Assembly: GCA_037447655.1 (NCBI GenBank)
Contig: JBBHKE010002830.1
Span: 105,783 to 164,325 of the forward strand
Length of the DNA: 58,543 bases
Direction of reading: 5' to 3'
DNA from: Zygnema cylindricum
Lineage: Eukaryota; Streptophyta; Zygnematophyceae; Zygnematales; Zygnemataceae
The stretch's first letter is position 1. The number at the start of each line of letters is the position of its first letter. Of the stretch, positions 19,779 through 29,925 are shown piece after piece. The notes beneath the pieces were generated by a model. The model was not told the DNA's origin and did no database searches. It worked only from the letters and a program-made list of their open reading frames with translations. The translations under genes and the position numbers were made by a program.

Positions 19779-21061
19779 CAGCGGCGGAAGACATGGAAGT
19801 GCACCAGATGGACATCAAAACAGCCTTTTTGCATGGAGAATTAGAAGAGGAGATCTTCATGCGACAACCCGAAGGGTTTGTGGAAGAAGGAGAGGAGAGT
19901 AAGGTATGCCGGCTGATTAAATCTCTTTATGGTTTGAAACAGGCGCCCCGACAGTGGAATAAGAAGCTTGATGATTTTCCTACCGGTCTAGGATATATTC
20001 GGATCAGCTCAGATCACTCAATCTATGTTTTCGAAGATGAGGAAGGTTTTATATTTATTGCAATTTATGTTGATGATTTGCTTGTTTTAAGTAAATCAAT
20101 GGAAAAAATTAATAAACTGAAAACCGATCTTAAGGGGAGATTTGAAATGAAGGATATGGGGGAAGCAAAATATATTTTGGGAATTCAAGTAGAGAGAGAC
20201 CGAAAAAGAAAAATTATAAGATTGACTCAAAAGGAAGCAATAGGAAACATGCTTGAAAAATTTCAAATGGATAAAGCTAATAGTTGCACAACTCCAATGG
20301 AATTGAAGAAGGGAAGTGAGGGGAGTGAGGAAGAAGGAGTCATAGTCTTAGACGAGGAATTATCTCCTGAAGAACAGAAGTTCATGCAGACTATTCCTTA
20401 CAGGCAAGTAGTGGGAAGTCTAATCTATTTTATGAATTGTACCCGGCCGGATTTAGCTGCAGCTGTAGGAGTGCTGAGTAGAAGTCTAAATGCTCCCACT
20501 AAGAAGGATTGGGAGGCAGCTAAGAGAGTCCTTAGATACTTGGTAGGAACTAGAGATCTATGGTTGCATTTGGGTGGGGAGAATACTGACATCACTACTT
20601 GGAGTGATGCCAGTTATGGTGATGCTCCGATGAGGAGATGTACTTCTGGATATGTATTATATGTGGGTGATGGGGCTTGCTGTTGGAGTAGCAAACAGCA
20701 AAAGGTTATTGCTCAGTCCACCATGGAGGCTGAGTATATGGCCTCTTGCTCTGCTGTAAAAGAATTGATGTGGGTCAAGTCTTTGCTTGGTGAGCTTGGT
20801 CACCTTAAGAGTGGTGTGCAGAAAATATTTTGTGATAATCAGGCAGCAATCGCTATTTCTGCCAATCCTAAACACCATTTTAAGGCCAAACACATGGACA
20901 TCAGACTCAGCTTTGTTAGAGAGAAAGTAGAAAACAAAATAATCAGTTTAGAGTACAGACCAGATAGTGAGATGGTAGCAGATATGATGACCAAACCTGT
21001 GCCTTCCCCTAAGCTATTTTTTTGCAGGGAGAAGTGTGGTCTGAAATTAAAGATTGACTAG
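19739..21061 (+). CDS. Copia-1 Pol C-terminal part (reverse transcriptase and RNase H)
   Basis: These 440 codons continue the polyprotein after the 1-base deletion; no independent start is expected. The reverse transcriptase has MDIKTAFLHGEL (first catalytic Asp about residue 25), SLYGLKQAPRQW and IYVDDLL (YVDD 110-113). RNase H follows, with WSDASYGD, CCWSSKQQKVIAQSTMEAEYMA and CDNQAAIAI; ADMMTKPVPSPK closes the protein. All expected motifs are present. Copia-1 would need only one base change to be a full polyprotein, so it must have been active recently. Confidence 0.94.
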   Translation: MVRFPSVRILLSLAAAEDMEVHQMDIKTAFLHGELEEEIFMRQPEGFVEEGEESKVCRLIKSLYGLKQAPRQWNKKLDDFPTGLGYIRISSDHSIYVFEDEEGFIFIAIYVDDLLVLSKSMEKINKLKTDLKGRFEMKDMGEAKYILGIQVERDRKRKIIRLTQKEAIGNMLEKFQMDKANSCTTPMELKKGSEGSEEEGVIVLDEELSPEEQKFMQTIPYRQVVGSLIYFMNCTRPDLAAAVGVLSRSLNAPTKKDWEAAKRVLRYLVGTRDLWLHLGGENTDITTWSDASYGDAPMRRCTSGYVLYVGDGACCWSSKQQKVIAQSTMEAEYMASCSAVKELMWVKSLLGELGHLKSGVQKIFCDNQAAIAISANPKHHFKAKHMDIRLSFVREKVENKIISLEYRPDSEMVADMMTKPVPSPKLFFCREKCGLKLKID

Positions 21062-21108
21062 AAAATAAGGGGAGTGTAGAAACTAATGGTTTTATTAGTA
21101 TTTTCTAG
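21058..21108 (+). promoter_or_regulatory. Polypurine tract within an inverted repeat at the 3' LTR junction
   Basis: AATAAGGGGAG lies just before the LTR start TGTAGAAAC (21075). CTAGAAAATA (21058-21067) and TATTTTCTAG (21099-21108) form a perfect 10-bp inverted repeat around it. The pair recurs in B, J and the D and F families. Confidence 0.75.
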
Positions 21109-22122
21109 GTCTGAAAAGAAATATAGAAGTCGAGGCAGTCTATCTCTAACTTCTCTCTCCAACTCTCAAACTTGTCGCAGTCACTGAGAAATTGGAGAGG
21201 AAGCTAGAGCCATGGCTACCTTGGCTATCCTGAGGTTTACGGGAATTTTATATTAGGGTTTATATATTTAATTAAAATGTATGTGCCGGCGGCAGGATTT
21301 GATCCTTGTACCTGCCGGCCGGCAGATACAATGTAGCCGGTAGCCTTAGCCGTTTCATCTAGCGGTAGTGTTACCTAGCATATAGTTTGATAATTATTTA
21401 TATATGTATACAAGCGATAAACCATTTAACTAGAATTAATTACGGGATACATAGATCCAGTAATATGTAATGTACGACTTACGGTACGGACATAAATCAG
21501 TACCGCGCATTTGTTTCGTAAATGAAACAAATACCGCGCATGTATTTATTACGGCTACGATTAAAGCCGAATTTAATCGGACGGCCGGGATTAGCGCCGA
21601 GATCGCGGAGGAAGATTTCGGCGGTTTGTGGCCATCGCCACATCGGATGACGCGTGGCAAAATTCCGTTGGATTGTGGAAACTCCGGAGATTATGGCATC
21701 GAATCCGGATTTGACATGTGTCGACATTTTGGCCATGTCGTACAATATCCGTACATAAAGTACACCGGCAGCTGTACTTTTCCGTACGGAACTCAATTCT
21801 GATTGGTTCCGTACATCAGTAGATAGAGTCTGTGAGAGAGATAGGACTTAGAAAAATTAGAAGATAGGACCCTCTCTCCCAGAGAGCTTCTGTACAAAAG
21901 GTCAACTTTGACCCTCCATAACTTACTGCTCAGGGGAGCAAATTCAGAGATTCTTTTTGCTATCGACTCAGGGGAGTCTTGTCTTCACAGGGGTGAAGTT
22001 GGTCAGAGTTTTTGTCTGCCGGGTGGCAGTTATTTTTGCTTAAACACAAAGGGGTCAGGATTATCCTAGAGGCTTCTTGGAAGCTGTCCACTCTGAGGAC
22101 TTATGGAGGTCTCAAAGTTTCA
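21075..22122 (+). repeat. Copia-1 3' LTR
   Basis: It has the full TGTAGAAAC start and TTTCA end, 1048 bases. It differs from the 5' copy at about six sites, among them 21704/16304, 21782/16382 and a 1-base length change near 22020. It is followed directly by the 14-base tail of the B 5' LTR and the B primer site. Confidence 0.95.
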
Positions 22123-22151
22123 GTCTTAGAGTTGCAAGTTATGGGCCAACC
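22123..22151 (+). promoter_or_regulatory. Element B LTR tail and primer-binding site
   Basis: GTCTTAGAGTTGCA (22123-22136) completes the B 5' LTR cut by copia-1. AGTTATGGGCCAACC (22137-22151) is the B copy of the half-tRNA primer site, with two changes from copia-1. Confidence 0.75.
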
Positions 22152-23227
22152 CTCTAGGGTATCCAAATTTAATTCAGAAGGCTTCATATATTAGGAAAGT
22201 ATGATGATAGTGGCTCTATAAGAAAAGAGGTTTTGGGGGATAGTAAGCGGACGAGTGAGGCGTCTATTCAGTTCAGCCATTCCTCCAAGGTTTGGGGGAG
22301 GCAAGTTTACTAGAAAAGCAGATCGAATTCCACCGAAGGATTCGGAGGACGGGGAGAGCATTGTGCTGGAAAAAGGGAAAGATAAGAAGACAGTAACACC
22401 GATAGTAACACCTATCGCAACCTGTTCAGCATTCATGTCACCTATTCCGAGAAATGAGGAGAATTATGTTGATACTTGGGACCACAACAATATGGCGGCA
22501 AAACACTTCATTCTCTGCCATCTCACTCAAGGACTTGCATCTCGAAATTTGCAAGTGGAAAGGAAATCTGATCTGTGGATTGCCCTCATACAGATGTACC
22601 GGAGTGGTACAATTGAGCAGCAGCAATTGGATGATCAAAAGATAGATACATATGTATACAAAAGGGGAAAAATGCTAGACTTTTGTAATGAGATTGCAAC
22701 CCTTTTAATGGAACTAGAGAGTGTTAGAGAAGTAAAAATAGAAAAGATAAAGGTTAACTGTCTGCTCATGAAGTTACCTAATGATTATGAAAACATAGTC
22801 AACCGTGTGTAAGATTTGTCGGATTGACTATGAAAACATAGTCAACCGTGTGCAAGATTTGCCAGATTCCACGTGGATCTGGAATTCTGTGGTAGGGATG
22901 ATTCTCGTCCGAGAGAATACAATTGAGATCCGACGGGGAGTTAAGAGTGGACAAGCTTTGGCAACATGAACTGATTGGAGGAGCAAGGACCCTAGAAAAT
23001 TTGTAGGGAACTATGGAAGAGTAGGATAGAAAACTCAGTCTGACGAATCAAGACCGAGGGTCTCTAAGGGGTTGTGTCACTTTTGCAAGAAACAAGGACA
23101 CTATATGGCAGAGTGTACTAAGTTAACCGTGCTTCGGTTAAATGAAGGGCAGACCAGTGGACCTCCGAGAGCAAAGAAAAAGGCCCTTGTGACACATGTA
23201 CATGAGGCAGAATCCGAGAACGAGGAC
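22152..23227 (+). pseudogene. Element B gag, broken
   Basis: It aligns with copia-1 Gag throughout: FGGGKFTRKADR, PIPRNEENYVDTWDHNNMAAKHFI and MYRSGTIEQQQLDDQKI in the open frame 22255-22812, then the knuckle CHFCKKQGHYMAEC near 23077. Defects: a TAG in the first codons (FIY*ES), a 43-bp tandem duplication (22786-22871) that shifts the frame and adds a stop, a TGA after ALAT, and further stops. It breaks off at AGGAC (23223-23227), where element H is inserted. Confidence 0.88.
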
Positions 23228-24115
23228 TGAAATTCTGTGGTCTCCATTGACACACAGAATGAGCTGCCTATGTAAAGCCTCTAGGATAACATTTGCCCCT
23301 TCTACTTTCCCGCTGAATAAGCGCCGCCCAGGCACACAAATATTCTGAGCACTCTCACCCCTGTGAGGATAAGACTCCCCTAAGTCAAACGCAAAAAGAA
23401 TCACTGAATTTGCTCACCTGAGCAGTAAGTTATGGCTGGTCAAAGATGACCTTTATAGTTACAAGCTCTCTTAAAGAGAGAGGTACCTAAATATTACTAA
23501 GTCTCGGTCTGCCTACTCACGACTACCTACTATTAAACCCTAGTCCAATAGGAACACTATAAAGTACAAGAAAGTACAATGGGCGATGTACTTATTGTAC
23601 GACCATTGTACGACAAGGTCTACAAGGTGACACCTATCATATCGGAAGCCATGGTTCCTCCTCCCATCTTCTCCGGTATCAAATAATGTGGCGCCACGTG
23701 GCACCGCGTGACGCTATATCCGTATGCCACCAAAAAGCTCACTTCGCGTGGCGGCTATAATGCCGGCCGTTCGATCAAAACATATTTTACACGGTTCAGA
23801 TTTGCGTACATGCAGAAATTGCTCTTTTTGGTTAGTCTGCTGTTAATTAGCTGTTTCGTTAATATTTATATGTTTATGAAACCCGTCGTGTATCGTTTTG
23901 TAACGTCTTAATGGTTAAGGCGTTAGGCTATAGAGAATCTAGAGGTCACAGGTTCAAATCTAGACATAGACATTATTTTAGTAAAATACCCTTAACTGCA
24001 AAAACTGCCACTTTTTAAATATGGCGGCAGCCATGGCGCGCCTTTGATCCTTACTCTCTTTCTTTAAAACAAAACTAAAATAGGGAAGTGAACTATTAAT
24101 TACTTCTTTTCAACA
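23228..24115 (-). repeat. Element H 3' LTR
   Basis: It runs from TGAAATTCTG to TTTTCAACA. The family differs from copia-1: 150 bases shorter and without the AGTCACT hairpin loop. It shares the twin hairpins (TGCTC and GACTC types), the GTAC cluster (about 23560-23615), CACGTG and the antisense tRNA-like unit. Confidence 0.92.
23907..23979 (+). promoter_or_regulatory. tRNA-like Pol III unit antisense to element H (3' LTR copy)
   Basis: TTAATGGTTAAGGCG (about 23908-23922) is A-box-like. GGTTCAAATCT (23951-23961) is one or two changes from the B-box consensus GGTTCGANTCC. TTTT follows at 23976-23979. Box spacing is near that of tRNA genes. The other copy is at 29229-29301. It is not an intact tRNA: the acceptor stem is poor. 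Confidence 0.6.
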
Positions 24116-27100
24116 CTCCCCTTAATTCCTAGTCACTTTTCAATTTTAATCAACAGTTTTCTCTGCAATAAATCAACTTAGGGGAAGGCACTGCTTTTGT
24201 CATCATGTCTGCAATAATTTCTCTATCAGATTTATGAACCAGTTTAATAATTTTATTTTCTACCTTCTCTCTGACAAAGCTTTGTCTAATATCCATATGA
24301 TTAGTTTTGAAGTGATGTTTCGGATTAGCTGCAATCGAGATAGCAGCTTGATTATCACAAAAAACATTTTGAGTTCCAGACTTCATGAACCCAAGTTCTT
24401 CAAGAAGAGATTTAACCAACATTAATTCTTTGGTGGCAGCACAGGAAGCCATGTATTCAGCCTCCATAGTGGACTGAGCAACTACTTTTTGTTGCTTGCT
24501 ACTCCAACAACATGCACGGGATCCAATTTGCAACACATATCCAGTCGTACACCTCATTAAAGGCACATCTCAATAACTGGCATCACTCCAAGTGGTGATG
24601 TCAGTGTGCTCCCCTCCCAAATGCAACCATAATTCCCTTGTCCCCACCAGATACATCATCACCCTTTTGGCAGCCTCCTAATCTCTTTTTCTTGGTTCAT
24701 TTAGATTTCTACTAAGGACACCTACAGCTGCAGCTATATCCGGACGGGTACAGTTCATAAAATAAAGTAAACTGCCTACAATCTGCCGATAAGGGATATT
24801 TTCCATAAATTTTCTTTCTATCTCGTCCATCTCATCATTAATGATGAATATTCCTCCCTCTTCACTCCCCTCACTCACTTTCTTCAAATCCATGGGAGTA
24901 GTACATCCGTTTTCTTTCTCCATTTGAAATTTTTCTAGCATATTACCGATTGATTCTTTTTGAGTGAGTCTTATAATTCTATTCCCTCTATCTCTCTCCA
25001 TCTGAATTCCCAAAATGTACTTTGCTTCCCCAAGATCTTTCATATCAAAACTGCTTCTAAGATCCCGTTTTAGTTTGTTAATTTTATCCAAGGACTTGCT
25101 TAAAACCAACAAATCATCCACATAAATAGCAATAAATATCACTCCATCCTCATCCTCAAATAAATATATGGAGAGATCTGAACTAATTTTTGATATACCC
25201 CAAACCGGTCAGGAAATTCGTCGAGCTTTATATTCCACTGTCGCGGGGCTTGCTTAAGCCCATAGAGTGATTTTATCAGTTTGCAAACTTTGTTTTCTTC
25301 CCCACTTTCCACGAATCCTTTCGGTTGCCTCATGTAAATTTCTTCTTCCAACTCTCCGTGCAAAAAGGCAGTTTTAATATCCATCTGGTAGATTTCCATA
25401 TCCTCCGCTGCTGCTATACTTAAAAGGATTCTAACAGAAGGAAATCTGACTACATGTGCAAAGGTTTTTTCATAGTCTATCCCCTCTTTCTGTGTGTAAC
25501 CTTTTGCAACTAACCTAGCTTTGTACCTCTCGATGGTATTATCCGGGTTTAATTTAAGTTTAAACACCCACTTACATCCGATCGGCTTTCGGTCCGGTGG
25601 ACAATCTACCAACTCCCATGTATTGGCTTCCATGATAGAGGCCATTTCTTCATTTATACCTGTGATCCACCGGCTACTTTCTGGAGTGTTTATGGCCTCT
25701 AAGTATGTTTGAGGTTCATCTGGGTGAGACATCTTTGTGAGTTGGTTATTTACTTGTCTTTCTTGAAGTCGTTTACTACTTCTTCTTCCCCCTTCAAAAT
25801 CGGACGCCGGTATAGAAGGTATCCTTGGGTTTCGTTTTGGGAGATTTTCAGCTCCCCTATCTTCCAATTCCGGTGTCTCATCAAGTTCCTCATCGGTTTC
25901 CACTTCGTATTGCGGCGTTGCCTCGGATGTTGTCCTTTTCTCCTTCTCCTTTGGTAGATCTGCAGATTTTTCTTTTTCTCCCTCTTCCTTCTCTTCATTT
26001 GCAAAGTCAAAGTCAAAAAACTGATCCGTTTCAAATCTGATTTTGACTTCTTTATTATATTTGAATGGATCAATGGACTTCTCTTCATTCATCACCACTA
26101 TGTGTTTTACCAGAATTATATCTCTCTTTTTCAAGTGATACACTCGGTATCCTTTTGTGCTCTCATCATATCCTACAAGATATCCTGGTTTCCCTCTTCC
26201 CTCTTACTTCCATTTAGTCTTATCGGAATCCAAACTGTAGACTTGACTTCCGAACACTCTCAAACTAGACAAATCAGGCTTTCTTCCTGTCCACCTCTCA
26301 TGCGGAGTTTCCTCCTTATTTGCTGAAGTTAGGACTCTATTTTTGATGAAATTAGCATAGTTCATAGACTCAGCCCAAAACTGCAGCCCTATCCTCTTGT
26401 CACTTAACATACTTCTGGACATATCTCCTAAAGTTCTATTCACTCTTTCTGCTACTCCATTTTGTTCCGGATTATAGGGAACAGTTTTCTCATGATGAAT
26501 TCCTTCTTCTTTAAGATATTCTTCAAAATCCCTTGAGGTGTATTCTTTCCCATTATCACTTCTTATCTCTTTTATTGAGGTTTCATGTAGCTTTTCACTC
26601 CATACTTTATACTCTTTGAAACATCTTAATACCTCTGACTTATGTCTGAGAAAGAATACCTTCGTGTATCTAGATCAATCATCTGTGATAGTTAACATCC
26701 ACCTCTTCCCCCCATGTGAAGCATATATAGCAGGTCCCCAAAAATTGGTGTGAATTAGATCCAATACTTCCTCTCTCCAAAATGTGGTTGTCTTTGGAAA
26801 TGGAAGTCTATGAATCTTCCCTTGGGCACATCCACTACAATCATCAAAGGTCTCATCATCTTCAAAAGTAATACCCTCCACTATTCCCTTTTTCTTCATT
26901 TTCTTTAATCTATCTAGATGTACATGCCCCAACCTTTTATGCCAAAGCATCATCTCACTTGCACACGAGTAGAGAACACTATTTTCATTGCAAAGTACAA
27001 TTCTGAACATTCCTTGACTGCCTTTCTCAGCTATGAAATAAACCTCATTATCAAAGCTTGTTGTGAAGATTACTTTTCTAGTTCCTGTTTCAAACTCCTT

Positions 27101-28531
27101 TTCATCTAGGACAGCTGTTGAGACTAGGTTCTTGCTAAGCTGTGGAATGTAAAAAACGTCTGAGAGTGTTACAATTGAGGCCTTTCCATCAACTAGAACC
27201 TTCAAGTCAACAGTTCCAACAAGACTTGTGGTTTCTACTCTACCATCTCCGTACTCTATCTCAACTGTTGGGATCTTTCTCAGTTTAGTGAACCACCGCT
27301 TATCTTTGCACATATGCATTCAAGCCCCTGAGTCTATGATCCACCCATCCTCGGGTGGATCCCTCTTACCTCCGAAAGCACGCTTTTGTCTCCGTGGAAT
27401 GTCGACATGCTTTTCAGTGTTTTTCGGATAAATGAGAAGCTCCTCAAGCTCCTCTTCAGCTTCAGTTTTTTCTTCCACTTCCTCATCAAGAACTTGAGTC
27501 AGGAAAGCCTTTTTCTTTCCTCCGTCCTTTGAGGTTCCTTGACCATCTTTCAGTCGAAGATCTGCAAGTCTGACACAATCTGCCATATAGTGTCTTGGTT
27601 TCTTGCAGAAGTGACATAATCCTCCTCGAGAAGTTCCTCTCCCCTGTCTATCAAATCTGCCACCCCCTTGTCCTCTTCCACCAAAGTTTCAATAGGGATC
27701 TTTCCCTCTCTCCTCATCACGCTTCCGCCAATCAGCTCCTGCAGACAATGCTTGAACACTTGGACTCCCTCTCCTAAGCTCTATGGTACTTTCTTTCACT
27801 AAAATCATTCCCATAGTGTCATCCCAATTCCAATTGCTATCTCCTATGTCCTACAATCGGTTAATGATATTCTCATACTCTTCAGGTAGTTTGATCATTA
27901 ATGTGTTCACTCTTTGTCTCTCAGACCATGAGTTACCTGCACTCTCTAACTCTCCAAACAATGCTTCTAAATCATTGCAATAATTATTCATTCTTCCTCC
28001 CTTATAACTATAAGCTGCAATCTTGTATTCTGCCAACTGTTGTTGCTCCAATGATCCACTCTTATATTTGTTAACTAGTGATATCCAAATCTGAGATGAA
28101 GATTTGACATGCATAAGGGGAATGGCAATACCCTTTGCTACACTTTTAAGAATTAAGAGCTTAGCAACCTTGTCTTTGTAGTTCCACTTTTCATACTCTG
28201 ATCTTTCGGTCTGAACCCTTGTCGTTGTTGCTGGTGGTGCTGCTACCGGTATCGCCTTCGGCAATAGTGTTACTTGAGTTGCAACTTCTTCCTTTTCTCC
28301 TTCCATGACAATCTCTTCTCCTTCCTCATCTTCATCCTCGGTGATGGTGGCAGCAGTTCTACCAACTATAGAGGCGGAGGTGCCAGAAAAACGTGTCCCT
28401 CCAAACCCAGGTGGAGGTGGGCATCGAATTTGTCCAGACACTATGCCCCATAGATGCTTCTCAAATAGTTCTCCCTCCATCATCATTTCCCAATAAAGAA
28501 AGTCTGATCCATCAAATATGGCCACCCTAGA
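24116..28531 (-). pseudogene. Element H Gag-Pol polyprotein, several breaks
   Basis: Minus-strand order: Gag from MGPPSRVAIFDG (28543 down to 27851); a TAG where relatives have Gln (NRL*D); the zinc-knuckle region; protease DSGA followed by a stop at 27320; integrase (HKRLGHVHLDRL, CSGCAQGK) to 26675 and 26204-26443; reverse transcriptase (25139-26143, MDIKTAFLHGEL) with a frameshift after KLDEF; IYVDDLL (from 25142); a stop after RKRD; and RNase H to 24150 (CCWSSKQQKVVAQSTMEAEYMA, CDNQAAISIA). The integrase first Asp is changed (LIHTNFWGP, Asn for Asp). The U5-located ATG reads METREF and then a TAG, so only the primer-site ATG could start this copy. Confidence 0.9.
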
Positions 28532-28532
28532 G

Positions 28533-28547
28533 GGTGGGCCCATAACC
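28533..28547 (-). promoter_or_regulatory. Element H half-tRNA primer-binding site
   Basis: The minus strand reads GGTTATGGGCCCACC, identical to the copia-1 site, next to the 5' LTR. Confidence 0.85.
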
Positions 28548-29437
28548 TAAAATTCTCTGGTCTCCATTGACCCACAGAATGAGCAGCCTATGTAAAGCCT
28601 CTAGGATAATATTTGCCCCTCCTACTTTCCCGCTGAATAAGCGCCGCCCAGGCACACAAATATTCTGACCACTCTCACCCCTGTGAGGACAAGACTCCCC
28701 TGAGTCAAACGCAAAAAGAATCACTGAATTTGCTCACCTGAGCAGTAAGTTATGGCTGGTCAAAGATGACCTTTATAGTTACAAGCTCTTTTAGAGAGAG
28801 AGGTACTTAAATATTACTAAGTCTCGGTCTGCCTACTCACGACTACCTACTATTAAACCCTAGTCCAATAGGAACACTATAAAGTACAAGAAATTACAAT
28901 GGGCGATGTACTTATTGTACGACCATTGTACGACAAGGTCTACAAGGTGACACCTATCATATCGGAAGCCATGGTTCCTCCTCCCATCTTCTCCGGTATC
29001 AAATAATGTGGCGCCACGTGGCACCGCGTGACGCTATCTCCGTATGCCGCCAAAATGTTCACTTCGCGTGGCGGCTATAATGCCGGCCGTTCGATCAAAA
29101 CATATTTTACACGGTTTAGATTTGCGTACATGCAGAAATTGCTCTTTTTGGTTAGTCTGCTGTTAATTAGCTGTTTCGTTAATGTTTATATATTTAGGAA
29201 ACCCGTCACATGTTTCTTTTCGTTACGACTTAATGGTTAAGGCGTTAGGCTATAGTGAATCTAGAGGTCACAGGTTCAAATCTAGACCTAGACATCATTT
29301 TAGTAAAATACCCTTAGCTGCAAAAACTGCCACTTTCTAAATATGGCGGCAGCCATGGCGCGCCTTTGATCCTTACTCACTTTCTTTAAAACAAAAATAA
29401 AATAGGGAAGTGAACTATTAATTACCTCTTTTCAACA
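28548..29437 (-). repeat. Element H 5' LTR
   Basis: It pairs with 23228-24115. It ends at TTCAACA just before the AGGAC duplication. The antisense tRNA-like unit is at 29229-29301: A box about 29230-29244, B box 29273-29283, TTTT 29298-29301. Confidence 0.92.
29229..29301 (+). promoter_or_regulatory. tRNA-like Pol III unit antisense to element H (5' LTR copy)
   Basis: Same parts as 23907-23979. The boxes are unchanged although the bases just upstream (29195-29230) differ a good deal between the two LTRs, which may hint at constraint. Confidence 0.6.
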
Positions 29438-29925
29438 AGGACGATGAGCTTCTATTAGATGAGGAGTTGGAGGAGAAAAACGAGGTCAAAATTCCACGAA
29501 AGCAAAAATGTGCTTTCCATGGATTGAAAAGTGAAGCAAGCTGGATTGTAGATTTAGGTGCCTCCGTGCACCTGTGTAAGGATAAACACCTTTTCACTAA
29601 AATAACAAATTTTCCCACCGTAGAGATAGAGTACGGGGATTGGAGGATAGTCACTACTACTCTTGTAGGATCGGTAGATCTGAAAGTGTTAGTAGAAGGA
29701 AAGACATATATAGTTACATTTTTCGATGTATTGTTTATTCCGGAGCAGAACAAAAACCTCATCTCCTCATCTAAATTAGATGATAAGGGTTTTGATACTA
29801 GCACTAGGAAAAGAGTCTTCACTGCAAGTTTTAAGGAGGAAGTTTACTTCACTGCTGAAAAAGGTAGCCAATGGATGTTTAGGTTGATTTTAAGCAATGA
29901 AAAAAAGAAACTTTACAAGCTAGTG
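29438..29925 (+). pseudogene. Element B protease and start of integrase, resumed after H
   Basis: It continues the B frame (DDELLLDEELEE) through QKCAFHGLKSEASWIVDLGAS and SVDLKVLVEGKTYIV to KGSQWMFRLILSNEKKKLYK. The protease motif is DLGA instead of DSGA, so the active-site Ser is lost. The reading is cut at 29925 by element C. Confidence 0.85.

Larger units (their letters stand above)
15678..22122 (+). mobile_element. Ty1/copia retrotransposon copia-1, nearly intact and young
   Basis: Two LTRs of about 1047 bases differ at only about six positions by eye. Between them lie a primer site, one long polyprotein frame with a single 1-base frameshift, and a polypurine tract. It is inserted 14 bases from the end of the element B 5' LTR: the right flank is GTCTT and the left flank is GTCT. 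The simplest reading is a GTCTT target duplication plus loss of TTGT at the left junction, which also explains why the 5' LTR lacks its first TGT. It is the most recent large insertion here. Confidence 0.92.
23228..29437 (-). mobile_element. Ty1/copia element H, complete but mutated, inserted in element B
   Basis: The ends are TG (23228) and CA (29437), with a perfect 5-bp target duplication AGGAC (23223-23227 and 29438-29442). Removing it restores element B reading from the end of gag into protease. LTRs of 888 and 890 bases differ by roughly 4 percent by eye. The internal 4.4 kb has all copia domains in order on the minus strand with several stops and frameshifts. Confidence 0.95.

Noticed and set aside
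15678-23227. Tandem LTR-internal-LTR-internal element (copia-1 sharing its 3' LTR with the next gag)
   Set aside because: The copia-1 3' LTR ends at 22122 and is followed by a 14-base tail of a different LTR plus that element's own primer site. A matching LTR body lies just left of copia-1, so insertion of copia-1 into B's LTR explains it.
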